Positions 32,617 through 41,267 of a stretch of 64,000 bases of DNA are shown in pieces. A model generated the notes under the pieces. It had not been told where the DNA came from and did not search any database. It worked only from the letters and a program-made list of their open reading frames with translations. How positions within the stretch are numbered: position 1 is the first letter of the stretch; each line of letters begins with the position of its first letter. Source of the DNA: Bacteroidota bacterium (lineage in GTDB: Bacteria > Bacteroidota > Bacteroidia > Bacteroidales > F082); assembly GCA_016715945.1 (NCBI GenBank), contig JADJXJ010000001.1, positions 2,356,001 to 2,420,000 on the forward strand. The letters run 5' to 3'. A program made the position numbers and the translations under genes.

Positions 32617-34935
32617 TCAATCGGCTGTGATCTCGCTGAAAAACATCCATACTTTTTCCCCATGTCCGGGATGGGTTGCCGGAATGTCGGCCGTACGGAA
32701 GGCGCCGATGCGTATGGCTTTGTAGCGACCAGGTGCCGGATATAGTACAAAACGATGTGTGCTGACCTCGTTTGTGTTGGTGCTGGGGACAGATTTCAGG
32801 TGACCGGCCGGACGGAAGGTTCTGCCGTTTTTGCTCACGTAAACCACCAGGCTGTCGGGCAAAAAAATCCATGAAGCCGGGTCGTGAAGGGCAGTCAGTC
32901 CGATCTGTTTTACCCTGGTAGCTTTCCCAAAGCTCAGGCTTGCCTGCCAATGGTCGTCGAGTATGCCGCTCCAACGTCCGTCGGCAAACCATCGCGAACC
33001 TTCGATGCCGTCGGTCAGGCTGTATGCCGTGCCGGGATAGCGTTTCGAGGGGGTGGGCTGCTGCTCCACCTGCAGCCCGAATGCCTTATGAATGTGGTAG
33101 TTGCGCTCAACAACAGGCGTGGAAGTGCCATTCACCACTGCATAGGCCTGCAACTTTGTGCTTTGGCCGATCATTAGCGGATTGCGGTAAACCTGCGGGC
33201 TATTGCCAGAGCCTTTCCCTTCGGTCCGAAAGACAATGCTGTCCACCGGCAACAGGGTGGTCAGGCTGACTTTGATCTGACGGGCTTCGGGAAGCACTTC
33301 CTCAGTTGCCTGCACTTTCCAGGCCGAGCGCGCATAGTTGTACCCGTGGGCTTCATAATTGCGGATGAGATGTGGCAGACGCCTGACAAAGCTTTCCCAG
33401 TTGCGGCTCTGTGCCGGCGACCACAGCACTTCGGACAGGGCGGCCATGCGCGGCAGCACCATATATTCCACATGTGCAGGCACGGGCATATATTCCGTCC
33501 ACACATTTGCCTGTGCACCAATTATATACGTTTTTTCCTCCGGTGTCAGTTCGGCCGGTTCAGGCTCGTAGGCATACACTTTGTCGAGTGGAGTAAATCC
33601 GCCGATAGCCAGAGGTTCGGTCGAAGGGTCGCCCTGGTAGTGATCGAAATAGCAGTGCGAACCAGGTGTCATCACCACATGATGTTGCATTCGTGCTGCC
33701 TGAATACCTCCTTCTTCGCCCCGCCACGACATCACAATGGCATTTTCGGCCAGTCCGCCTTCCAGAATCTCGTCCCACCCCATCAGCCTGCGGCCATGCG
33801 ATGCCAGAAAAGCGCCGATGCGCCGGATAAAATAGCTCTGCAGCGCATGCACATCGGGCAGGTTTTCAGCGGCCATGCGTGCCTGGCAAAGCTCACAGCT
33901 TTTCCATTCTGTTTTGTCGGCTTCGTCGCCTCCAATGTGAATCAGGGGCGAGGGAAACAACTCCATCACTTCGAGCAGGACATTTTCCAGAAATTCGAAC
34001 GTTTCCTCCTTGCCCGCGCAATAGATATGGGTGATGGGCCAGACACCTCCGGGGGGCACACCAAGATTTTTTCCGGTACACGACAAGCCGGGATAGGCCG
34101 CCAGGGCCGACATCACATGGGCAGGCATTTCTATCTCTGGTATCACTGTGATATTTCGTGCTTGGGCATAGGCCACCACCTGCCGCACTTCGTCTTTGGT
34201 GTAAAAGCCTCCGTAGGTTTTCGGAGCTTCCGGACTGCTGAGCGGGCGATGGTTCCAGTGTTCGTGGCTGCGGTCTTCGCGCCAGGCGCCAACTTCGGTC
34301 AGCAAGGGATAGCGGTCGATCTGCAACCTCCAGCCCTGATCGTCCACCAGATGCCAGTGAAAAGTGTTCATGCGGTGCATTGCCAGCAGGTCGAGATAAC
34401 GGAATATAAACGCTACCGGCATAAAGTGCCGCGACACATCGAGGTGCATGCCGCGGTAAGAAAACCTGGGATAATCGGTGATGCTCCATGCTGACAGGCA
34501 ATCGTTTGCTGCTGCCCTGAGCAATTGCCCGAGGGTATTGATTGCATATTGCAAGCCTGCATTGCTGTTGGCCAAAATACGTATTTCGGAGGAGCCGATA
34601 TGGAGGTGGTAGCCCTCGTTACCGATCAGCGAATCAAACTCGGTCAGGTAACTGAGCCTCAGGGTTTGTCCGCCCAGAATCCGGCCATCGGTAGCAAAAG
34701 CATGGTAGCCTGATTCAGCAAACAGATTGACAACCATTTGAGTGAGTGCGCCTTTGTCCGAATCCGGACCCAAAACACCTATGGGCTTTTGCAATCCAAA
34801 ACAGCCCTCGCCAAGGCTGTAGCTGGCAGGCAGAGGGATCACCGGAGGCTGTGTGGCGCCGAGCGCAAGCGGGAGGAAACAAAACAGCCAGAGCTGCACA
34901 AAGCGCTGCCTGAGCGTTCGTAGAATGATCTTCAT
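32617..34935 (-). CDS. GH20 beta-N-acetylhexosaminidase with C-terminal discoidin domain
   Basis: Removes terminal beta-linked GlcNAc or GalNAc by substrate-assisted catalysis. From the ATG at 34935 it has 772 residues with a signal peptide (residues 1-26, ending LPLALGA). The GH20b helper domain (about 30-150) is followed by the barrel (about 155-500) with FHWHLVDDQGWRLQI and the catalytic Asp337-Glu338 pair in HIGGDEADKTEW. The C-terminus has a HEX_C-like module (about 555-630) and an F5/8-type domain (about 640-772, SLSFGKATRVKQIGLTALHD). Together with GH92 it suits stepwise trimming of N-glycan antennae. It starts 10 bases after the frameshifted mgsA. The start was chosen to give a normal signal peptide. 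Confidence 0.93.
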   Translation of the reverse strand: MKIILRTLRQRFVQLWLFCFLPLALGATQPPVIPLPASYSLGEGCFGLQKPIGVLGPDSDKGALTQMVVNLFAESGYHAFATDGRILGGQTLRLSYLTEFDSLIGNEGYHLHIGSSEIRILANSNAGLQYAINTLGQLLRAAANDCLSAWSITDYPRFSYRGMHLDVSRHFMPVAFIFRYLDLLAMHRMNTFHWHLVDDQGWRLQIDRYPLLTEVGAWREDRSHEHWNHRPLSSPEAPKTYGGFYTKDEVRQVVAYAQARNITVIPEIEMPAHVMSALAAYPGLSCTGKNLGVPPGGVWPITHIYCAGKEETFEFLENVLLEVMELFPSPLIHIGGDEADKTEWKSCELCQARMAAENLPDVHALQSYFIRRIGAFLASHGRRLMGWDEILEGGLAENAIVMSWRGEEGGIQAARMQHHVVMTPGSHCYFDHYQGDPSTEPLAIGGFTPLDKVYAYEPEPAELTPEEKTYIIGAQANVWTEYMPVPAHVEYMVLPRMAALSEVLWSPAQSRNWESFVRRLPHLIRNYEAHGYNYARSAWKVQATEEVLPEARQIKVSLTTLLPVDSIVFRTEGKGSGNSPQVYRNPLMIGQSTKLQAYAVVNGTSTPVVERNYHIHKAFGLQVEQQPTPSKRYPGTAYSLTDGIEGSRWFADGRWSGILDDHWQASLSFGKATRVKQIGLTALHDPASWIFLPDSLVVYVSKNGRTFRPAGHLKSVPSTNTNEVSTHRFVLYPAPGRYKAIRIGAFRTADIPATHPGHGEKVWMFFSEITAD

Positions 34936-34945
34936 AATCTTCTGA

Positions 34946-35400
34946 CTAAAGTTCCTGATGATTTTCTCCTGACACAAAGCGCTTCAGATATGCGCTGTAG
35001 TCTTTACGCACAGGCTGGTAATCTTCGTCTTCGTAGAGTGTGGAAGTAATCAGGTAGTCGGCCGTGGCCCGGTTGCAGGCAGTGGGCACATTGTAGAGCA
35101 CGGTCATGCGGAGCAGCGCTTTCACATCCACATCGTGGGGCTGGCTGGTCATGGGATCCCAGAAAAGATCATGAAGTCGATTTTTTCTTCGGCAATGAGG
35201 GCGCCCAGTTGCTGGTCGCCACCGAGCGGCCCCGACTTCAGGGCTGTCACATTTGGCAATATGCGGCCTACCATGCTGCCGGTGGTCCCTGTGGCAAAGA
35301 TGCGATGTGGTTCGAGTTTTTCGCGATTATGTTCCACCCATTCTACCAGGTCATTTTTTCTGGCGTCGTGGGCCACCAAGGCTATATTTCTGATTTTCAT
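34946..35400 (-). pseudogene. mgsA: methylglyoxal synthase, frameshifted
   Basis: Methylglyoxal synthase turns dihydroxyacetone phosphate into methylglyoxal, a bypass of lower glycolysis. Two adjoining frames together give the whole protein. Frame one (35400 down to about 35165) encodes MKIRNIALVAHDARK...ATGTTG...SGPLGGDQQLGALI...KIDFMIF. Frame two (from 35157 to 34946) continues with WDPMTSQPHDVDVKALLRM...NRATADYLI. They join exactly if one T is added to the run of four T (plus strand A run 35163-35166), giving FFWDPM as in the family and about 151 residues, the normal length. As written, the first frame stops at 35149 and lacks the His and Asp of PHDVDVK needed for catalysis. It may be a real mutation or a homopolymer sequencing error. 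Confidence 0.88.
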
Positions 35401-35408
35401 GTTATTAA

Positions 35409-36635
35409 TTATTTAGCCAACCAGGGTGCAGGGTCAATTTGTGTGCGGTTTTGCCAGATTTCGAAGTGCAGTTCGGTTTTGCCTTCGGTTTTGTCGGTGT
35501 GGATCAGTCCGAGGATGTCTTTGTGGTTTACCTTGTCGCCCCGCTTGACGTACACCTGTTCGAGGTTGCTGTAAACGGTGAAAAAATCACCGTGGCGCAG
35601 GATAACTGCATTGTTGGTGGCGGTGATGCGGTTTGTGCTCACCACCACGCCTTCGAAGACGGCCCGGGCTTCGGCGCCTCGGGTGGTGGCAATGTCGATG
35701 CCGTTGTTGCGGATGGTCACTTTGCGCAACACCGGGTGAGGCTGCTCACCGAAGCGGGAGGAGATGACGCCTCTTTCCACAGGCCAGGGCAGTCGGCCGC
35801 GGTTTTGTGCAAACTGGTTCGAGAGGATTTGCTCTTCGGGGGTGAGGTTCATCAGGCGGTCGGGCGAGGCAGGCCGGCCGGTGGCTTCGCGGTTGCGTCT
35901 GATTTCTTCGGCAATGATGCGTTCGAGTTCGCGCTGAAGCTGGCGGGCTTCCTGCTGCTTTTGACGCACCTGCTGTTGCAGTTCGCGTTCCTGACGCGAG
36001 ATTTTCTGCACATTAAGCTCGACGCTGCGTTTTTCGTTGTTCAGCAGGGCCTGCTGGCGGCGTTCGTCGTCGAGCAGCCTGGCTTTCTCGTCGCGCTCGG
36101 CGGCCAGTTTTTGTTTTTGTGCCTCGAGCCTGTATTGTGCCTCGCTGATGCGTTCAATTTGTATTTTTCGCATGGCAGCATATTGCTGCAGGTATTTCAT
36201 CCGCCTGTAGGCCTGGTTGTAGCTCTCGGACGAAAACAAAAACATGAGTTTGTTCAGGCCGTTGCGGTTCCGGTAGGCAAAGGTGACCATGGCGGCATAT
36301 TCGCTTTGCAGGCCTTGCAGTTCTTTCTGAAGTTTCTCAAGATCCGACTGGGTTTGCCTGAGTTGGCCCTCAAGGCCGGTAATCTGTGTGCGAAGGGTGG
36401 CAATGAGGTTTTCGCGCTGGCGGATGCGTTGCTGAAGGAGGTTGAGCTCGGTGAGCGTACTGTTTTTCGATTGTCTTGTTTCCTCGAGCAGGCGGCCAAC
36501 CAGGGCAAGTTCTTCCTCAATTTTCTTTTTGCTGGCCTCCAGTTCAGCCTTGCGGTCGGCGCCCTGGGCCACCACCGTGTGGGTTGCAGCCAGCAGCAAC
36601 AACAAAACCATAAAGCCGATAGCTTTCTGCATCAT
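35409..36635 (-). CDS. EnvC-like murein hydrolase activator (degenerate M23/LytM domain)
   Basis: A 408-residue exported protein: signal peptide (MMQKAIGFMVLLLLLAATHTVVAQ), a long coiled coil (about 28-255) and a C-terminal LytM/M23 domain (about 285-405). In active M23 peptidases zinc is held by HxxxD and HxH. Here the first His is Asn (NNGIDIATTRG) and the motif YAHL is VYSNL, so only the last His (ELHFEIW) remains. That pattern matches EnvC, which does not cut peptidoglycan itself but switches on amidases at the septum. It ends the series dut, nucleotidyltransferase, TPR protein, DUF4292 protein. Activator role is inferred from the missing ligands. Confidence 0.87.
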   Translation of the reverse strand: MMQKAIGFMVLLLLLAATHTVVAQGADRKAELEASKKKIEEELALVGRLLEETRQSKNSTLTELNLLQQRIRQRENLIATLRTQITGLEGQLRQTQSDLEKLQKELQGLQSEYAAMVTFAYRNRNGLNKLMFLFSSESYNQAYRRMKYLQQYAAMRKIQIERISEAQYRLEAQKQKLAAERDEKARLLDDERRQQALLNNEKRSVELNVQKISRQERELQQQVRQKQQEARQLQRELERIIAEEIRRNREATGRPASPDRLMNLTPEEQILSNQFAQNRGRLPWPVERGVISSRFGEQPHPVLRKVTIRNNGIDIATTRGAEARAVFEGVVVSTNRITATNNAVILRHGDFFTVYSNLEQVYVKRGDKVNHKDILGLIHTDKTEGKTELHFEIWQNRTQIDPAPWLAK

Positions 36636-36645
36636 GCAGGTAAAG

Positions 36646-37464
36646 TTACTTCATTTTGGTGAAGTTGTCGGGTATTCTGAAGGGCATGGGTTGAGGCACA
36701 TCCAGTTCCGGGCGCTGATAGGTGATTTTGATCTCCATTTTACGGGATGCATTGACTTCGAAAACCAGTTGTGTAGGCAGCACACGGTCGCCTGATTTCT
36801 CAAAAGCATCGTAGATAGCCTGAAGGCGCTGTGTGTCTTCACCTATTTCGCGGAGGTTGATGCGGGTAATTTTGTAGGTTTCCGGATCGAGCCAGATGTT
36901 GTGCACCAGGATCTGCTGTTGGTCGCTGCGCCGCAGATAACGCTTCTTTTTTGCCCTGCCGGTGCTCGAAAGTCTGTATTCCCGGCTGTCGATAGCAGCC
37001 CTGAAGTTTTCGGTTTCGTAGTTCACCAGGTCGTTGCCTGTGAGCAACGACTGCAGCAGGTAATAGTCGGCAGAGGAGGAAAACATGGAGTTGATCAGGC
37101 TAAAGTCGTCGTTGTAATAGGTTTTGTCGAGCCTGTTGATCAGTTTTACCGAATCGGGGGTGATGAGCAGCCTGGCTGCCTCAATGTTGAGCATGGGTGT
37201 CAGGCTGATCCAGATGGCGCTGTCGCGCCGGATGCGCAGCTGTCCACGCAGTTCGGTGGTGTTTCGGCGATCGTCGGTTACTGAGATATTCAATCTGCTT
37301 GAAAACCATTCGTATTCCAGTTGGGCCTCCTTCATGCGGTCGAGCAGATAGGCCTCGCCAAATTCTTTCAACGGGTCTTTCATCAGCTTGCGGGTACTGC
37401 GGCACGACGAAACCAGCAGCAGCATGGCCGGCACCAGGACAAGCCACCACAACCGCCTATTCAT
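36646..37464 (-). CDS. DUF4292 lipoprotein
   Basis: A 272-residue lipoprotein (LLLVSSC, then RSTRK) of the Bacteroidetes family DUF4292. The mature part is mostly beta (YEWFSSRLNISV, TELRGQLRIRRDSAIWISLTP, IEAARLLITPDSVKLINR, KMEIKITYQRPEL) and recalls the open half-barrel of LolA/LolB-like lipoprotein carriers, though that is inference. The start at 37464 was chosen because it gives a proper signal peptide and overlaps the TPR gene stop by eight bases (ATGAATAG), which suggests translational coupling. The EnvC-like gene follows after 10 bases. Confidence 0.85.
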   Translation of the reverse strand: MNRRLWWLVLVPAMLLLVSSCRSTRKLMKDPLKEFGEAYLLDRMKEAQLEYEWFSSRLNISVTDDRRNTTELRGQLRIRRDSAIWISLTPMLNIEAARLLITPDSVKLINRLDKTYYNDDFSLINSMFSSSADYYLLQSLLTGNDLVNYETENFRAAIDSREYRLSSTGRAKKKRYLRRSDQQQILVHNIWLDPETYKITRINLREIGEDTQRLQAIYDAFEKSGDRVLPTQLVFEVNASRKMEIKITYQRPELDVPQPMPFRIPDNFTKMK

Positions 37465-39199
37465 AGAGCTTTCCCTCCCTGGCCTTTCGCTCGAGAAATT
37501 CGGAACCCTCGCCGGCATTGCGGGCTTCTTTCCATTGCTTCCAGGCTTCTTCGCGCCGGCCGAGTTTGTAAAGGATATCACCATGGTGCTCTAACAGGGT
37601 GGCGTTGGGTTTTTCGGAGGCTTTCAGCGCTTTTAAAATATATTCCAGCGCCTGCTCATACTGACCAAGCTGATAAAGCACCCAGGCATAAGTGTCTAAA
37701 AATGAGGCATTATCGGGCTGAAGCTCGAGCGAGCGTGCCGACATCTCTTTGGCCTTGTCGAGTTTCTGCTTTCTCAACGACAGATAATAGGCATAGTTGT
37801 TGAGCACGGTGGCATTGGCCGGATTGATTGTCAGGGCTTTTTCGTATGCGGCATCGGAAGCCTCATGGTTTTTGAGTTTGTGCTGGGTATCGCCTATGCT
37901 GCTGAAAAATTCGGCCAGCAGGCGGTCGTTGTTCACCACCAGGCGTCGTCCGGTTTCGAATGCCCGCAGCGCCGCTTCGTAGCTGCCCTTCTGGTATTTG
38001 GCATAACCATCGAAAAGGTAGAGCAGCGGCTGTTCGGGAAAATAGCCCAATGCCTTTGTGGCGTGCACACCCAGGGTGTGGTAATCGCTGAGCTGGATAT
38101 CGGTAAACAGCAGGGTTTCCCAGGCTGCATAGTTGCCCGGCTCCATTTCGACGGCTTTTTCGAACTGCTCACGGGCTTTCTCCATCTCGTTGCGCCGCAG
38201 GTAAACATCGCCGAGCAGCTGATGGCCGCGCGGACTTTCGGGATGCGTGGCCAGCAAGGTTTGCGCAACCTGTTCGGCTTTCTCGTTGAGCTCTTCCGAA
38301 AAACCTGCCCCCTGAAACCAAAGCATCATCACCTGCACTTTGGTCTCTATGTCGAGCGCAGGACTACCAAAGGCTTCGAGCAGCATCTGAAATGCTTTTT
38401 CCTCATCGCCCTGATCCTTGTAAAACTCGGCCAGCGACATGATCACATTGGGATCGTCGGGATTGATCTCACGCAGTTTTTCGTATTGCCTAAGCGCAGC
38501 AGCCGTGTCACCGTTTTTGAGGTACATATCGGCCAGCATGGCCTGATATCGCGTTTCGAACGGAAAGGCCGCAGCAAGTTTTTCAACTTCTTTGATCGCT
38601 GAGGTAGCATCGTTGTTGAGCAGGTGCAGGTTGAACTTTTGCATGCTTATTTCCTCGCCCGTACCTGCAATGGTTTCCAGCTGGTCGAGCACTTCCAGGG
38701 CTTCGGGCAGGCGTCCCATGGCCACATAGGCCTGAGCCAGCTCGGCGTAATACTCCTGTCGCTGAGGTTTCAGGCGGATGAGCTGGTGCCAGGTTTGGAG
38801 CATCTCGTCGTAGCGGGCTGTCATTTTGCACAGCTGTGCCAATCGGAGCAGATACCATTCGTTTGAAGGGTCGAGGGCTGCGGCCTGCCGGGCCATCTGG
38901 AGGGCTTCGTCGGTGCGGCCCTTCCGAAAATACAATTCCGAGAGCTCAAACATGCTGGCATGGTCAGCCGGATAGGCTTTCAAAGCAAGTTCGAACCGGG
39001 CGATGGCCCGCTCGGGCTGCCCGACAATCTTTTCGCGCAATCCATCCGAAAAAAGCATGGCATTCTGCCTCTGCCGGGCAAAGTCGATGCTGTCGGCACG
39101 GGTTTTTTCTGCTGCGCTGCGCGCTGCCTTACGTGGCGAGGTGCAGGCAAGCAAACCGAAAATCAACCAGAAGAAAAGAAATATGGTGTACTTATTCAA
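37457..39199 (-). CDS. TPR-repeat lipoprotein
   Basis: A 580-residue lipoprotein (IFGLLAC, Cys19) made almost wholly of tetratricopeptide repeats, with recognisable 34-residue units such as AIARFELALKAYPADHASMF, EALQMARQAAALDPSNEWYLL, AREQFEKAVEMEPGNYAAWE, and near the C-terminus AYEKALTINPANATVLNNYAYYL. TPR proteins act as scaffolds. It lies between the nucleotidyltransferase (24 bases upstream) and the DUF4292 gene (8-base overlap). The constant company of a DUF4292 lipoprotein and an EnvC-like protein suggests a shared envelope-assembly role, which is inference. Confidence 0.9.
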   Translation of the reverse strand: MNKYTIFLFFWLIFGLLACTSPRKAARSAAEKTRADSIDFARQRQNAMLFSDGLREKIVGQPERAIARFELALKAYPADHASMFELSELYFRKGRTDEALQMARQAAALDPSNEWYLLRLAQLCKMTARYDEMLQTWHQLIRLKPQRQEYYAELAQAYVAMGRLPEALEVLDQLETIAGTGEEISMQKFNLHLLNNDATSAIKEVEKLAAAFPFETRYQAMLADMYLKNGDTAAALRQYEKLREINPDDPNVIMSLAEFYKDQGDEEKAFQMLLEAFGSPALDIETKVQVMMLWFQGAGFSEELNEKAEQVAQTLLATHPESPRGHQLLGDVYLRRNEMEKAREQFEKAVEMEPGNYAAWETLLFTDIQLSDYHTLGVHATKALGYFPEQPLLYLFDGYAKYQKGSYEAALRAFETGRRLVVNNDRLLAEFFSSIGDTQHKLKNHEASDAAYEKALTINPANATVLNNYAYYLSLRKQKLDKAKEMSARSLELQPDNASFLDTYAWVLYQLGQYEQALEYILKALKASEKPNATLLEHHGDILYKLGRREEAWKQWKEARNAGEGSEFLERKAREGKLYE

Positions 39200-39223
39200 T
39201 GACTAGATTTTTAGATGTAACGT

Positions 39224-40231
39224 TTAGTCGGTCAGTTCATTGTAGTCGCCCAGGCTATACACATCAAACCGGCCGGAGAGCCGGGCATGGTTGCCTATCA
39301 TGCTGTTTTCCAGGTGCTTGTTTTCGATCCGGGCATGCGATTGGATGATGCTGTTGCGCACCACCGAATTGAGAATCACACTGCCCTGCCCTATGGAAAC
39401 ATATGGCCCGATGACGCTGTTGGTGATCACAACGTCTTTGTCGATAAAGCAAGGCTCGATGATGATGGCCTCGTCCAGGTCGGCCTGTGGGGATATGAGC
39501 TCCTCATTGTCTTTGAGGTGATGGAGCACTTCGCGGTTGGTGTCCACCGTGGCGTCTTTATTGCCACAGTCGAGCCAGGCATCCACGCTTTCGGTACTGA
39601 AACGGGTGCCTTTTTTCATCATGTTTTGCAGGGCATCCGTGATTCCGTATTCCCCTCCGGTGGTGATCTTCTGATCGAGCAGGTACTGCAGTTCGCTGCG
39701 CAGGTATTCGCCGTCGCGGAAATAATAGATGCCGATGATGGCCAGGTCGGAGACAAAGGATTTGGGCTTTTCGTAGAAACCTTCGATGGTGCCGTTCTCA
39801 TCCAGTTTGACCACGCCGAACTGCTGGGGATTTTCGACCTGTTTCACCCAGATGGCGCCTTCCTTGTCGTCGTCGAGCTGAAAACTTGCCCTGAACAGCG
39901 TGTCGGCATAGGCCACCAGTACCTTGCCTGTGAGCAGTGGTTCGGCACACAGGATAGCATGGGCAGTACCCAGCGCTTCGAGCTGATAGTGGATGCTGCC
40001 CTGTGCACCCACCGAGGCTGCGATCTGAAGCAGCTTTTCTTCGGTTTCGTGGCCGAAATTTCCGATCACAAAGCCGATTTTTTCGATGGGTTCCTGCACC
40101 ACGGCAGCAATATCTTCCACCAGTCGTTGCACGATAGGCTTACCTGCCACAGGGAGCAAGGGCTTTGGGGTGGTGAGGGTATGCGGCCGTAGTCGCTTGC
40201 CCATGCCTGCCATTGGAATGATGATGTTCAT
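39224..40231 (-). CDS. sugar-phosphate nucleotidyltransferase
   Basis: A 335-residue enzyme of the nucleotidyltransferase family that makes NDP-sugars from sugar-1-phosphates. It starts MNIIIPMAGMGKRLRPHTL with the signature loop and activating Lys (TTPKPLLPVAGKPI). Further motifs are VLVAYADTLF (metal Asp), GGEYGITDAL and a C-terminal left-handed beta-helix with hexapeptide-like repeats (IIEPCFIDKDVVITNSVIGPYVSIGQG). The base and sugar used are not certain; glucose- or mannose-type pyrophosphorylases are likely. The start at 40231 fits family length; it lies 19 bases after dut. Confidence 0.88.
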   Translation of the reverse strand: MNIIIPMAGMGKRLRPHTLTTPKPLLPVAGKPIVQRLVEDIAAVVQEPIEKIGFVIGNFGHETEEKLLQIAASVGAQGSIHYQLEALGTAHAILCAEPLLTGKVLVAYADTLFRASFQLDDDKEGAIWVKQVENPQQFGVVKLDENGTIEGFYEKPKSFVSDLAIIGIYYFRDGEYLRSELQYLLDQKITTGGEYGITDALQNMMKKGTRFSTESVDAWLDCGNKDATVDTNREVLHHLKDNEELISPQADLDEAIIIEPCFIDKDVVITNSVIGPYVSIGQGSVILNSVVRNSIIQSHARIENKHLENSMIGNHARLSGRFDVYSLGDYNELTD

Positions 40232-40250
40232 AAGTTCAATTGTTTGGTAT

Positions 40251-40682
40251 TTATTTTCCGGTATGTCCGAAGCCTCCCTGACCGCGTTCGGTGTTGCTGA
40301 GTTCATCGGCAGCTTCCCACTGCACTTTTTCGTGCCTGGCCACAATCAGCTGGGCAATGCGGTCGCCGTGTGAAATCTCGAAGGGCTGATCGCCCAGGTT
40401 GATCAGGATGACATTGACCTCGCCCCTGTAGTCGGCATCAATGGTGCCCGGGCTGTTGAGCACTGTAATGCCATGACGGATGGCCAGACCGCTGCGCGGA
40501 CGCACCTGGGCTTCGAAACCCTCGGGGATCTCCAGAAAAAGGCCGGTAGGTATCAAACCCCGCTGTCCGGGCTGCAACAACACCGGCTTGTCGAGCTTTG
40601 CCCGCAGATCCATCCCTGCGGCATGCGCAGTTTCGTAAGCCGGGAGAGGGTTGGTTGAATGGTTGACAATCCTGATTTTCAT
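40251..40682 (-). CDS. dut: deoxyuridine 5'-triphosphate nucleotidohydrolase
   Basis: Hydrolyses dUTP to dUMP, keeping uracil out of DNA and feeding thymidylate synthesis. From the ATG at 40682 there are 143 residues, normal for trimeric dUTPases. All five motifs are present: AGMDLRA, RPRSGLA, the catalytic-Asp region TIDADYRGEV, GDRIAQLIV and the C-terminal glycine-rich arm RGQGGFGHTG. An ATG at 40694 (four residues longer) is possible, but only about 10 bases after the predicted transcript start. It is first in the leftward series with the nucleotidyltransferase, TPR, DUF4292 and EnvC-like genes. Confidence 0.95.
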   Translation of the reverse strand: MKIRIVNHSTNPLPAYETAHAAGMDLRAKLDKPVLLQPGQRGLIPTGLFLEIPEGFEAQVRPRSGLAIRHGITVLNSPGTIDADYRGEVNVILINLGDQPFEISHGDRIAQLIVARHEKVQWEAADELSNTERGQGGFGHTGK

Positions 40683-40706
40683 GCCTTCGGACATTTTATT
40701 CTGCCG

Positions 40707-40715
40707 GCAAAAGTA
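40707..40715 (-). promoter_or_regulatory. dut promoter, -7 box
   Basis: On the minus strand TACTTTTGC matches TAnnTTTG. The predicted start is near 40704, 22 bases before the preferred dut ATG. Confidence 0.65.
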
Positions 40716-40820
40716 AGCAAAAGCATGCATTGATTGTCGCAATCCGGGCATTGGACAGGGCGCTTCCGGGGCAGGAAGTGCAAGCCTCAGCACATATTGA
40801 TTTTTGTGAATGTTTGCCCG

Positions 40821-40829
40821 TATATTTGC
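40821..40829 (+). promoter_or_regulatory. promoter of lipoprotein-TonB receptor pair, -7 box
   Basis: TATATTTGC matches TAnnTTTG; TTGA at 40797-40800 is a possible -33 element with a 20-base spacer. The leader to the ATG at 40851 is about 19 bases. Confidence 0.65.
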
Positions 40830-40850
40830 CAAATTCCAAATTATACCCCA

Positions 40851-41264
40851 ATGAAACGAAACCTGCTGTTTTTTGCCATAGTAGCTTTGCTGGCCCTGGC
40901 GGCTTCGTGCAGCAAATCGGGCGATGACGACCGTTTTGAGATCATCACCGGACAGAGCTGGCAAACCGACAGCCTGCTGGTGGATGGTCAGGATGCCAGT
41001 CAGCCGGGTCAGATCCTGCACAAGTTCAAGGGCGAAGCCCGTTTCAACCGCGATGCTACGGGCACCTTTGGCCAATATAGCGGCACCTGGCGCTTTACGA
41101 ACAACCGTACGGCCCTGGAAATCAAAACCGACTCGCTTCCTATTCCCTTGCTGGCCAATATAGTAGAGCTCACCAAACAGTCGCTCAAGATTACCACCGC
41201 CTATCCTCACCCAGAGGTGCCCAATACGGACATGAAGATCCGCATGACATTTAAAGCCAGATAG
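40851..41264 (+). CDS. small lipoprotein (lipocalin-like) upstream of a TonB receptor
   Basis: A 137-residue lipoprotein with a clear signal (LLALAASC, then SKSGDDD, an acidic stretch near the Cys resembling the Bacteroidetes surface-export signal). The mature part looks like a small beta-barrel of lipocalin or DUF5004 type: GQSWQTDSLLVDG, GTFGQYSGTWRFTNNRTALEI, then SLKITT and KIRMTFKA strands. Only three bases separate it from the TonB-dependent receptor, so the two are cotranscribed and may act together at the outer membrane. Ligand unknown. Confidence 0.75.
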   Translation: MKRNLLFFAIVALLALAASCSKSGDDDRFEIITGQSWQTDSLLVDGQDASQPGQILHKFKGEARFNRDATGTFGQYSGTWRFTNNRTALEIKTDSLPIPLLANIVELTKQSLKITTAYPHPEVPNTDMKIRMTFKAR

Positions 41265-41267
41265 CTC

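Noticed and set aside
35149..35170. Programmed ribosomal frameshift in mgsA
   Set aside because: The site reads ATC TTT TCT, which does not allow tandem re-pairing in the -1 frame as a slippery heptamer would, and no following structure was evident; a mutation, sequence error or transcript slippage is more likely.
40731..40850. Cobalamin riboswitch upstream of the TonB receptor operon
   Set aside because: The space between the dut promoter and the lipoprotein ATG is about 120 bases with a normal -7 box and no recognisable B12-box sequence.
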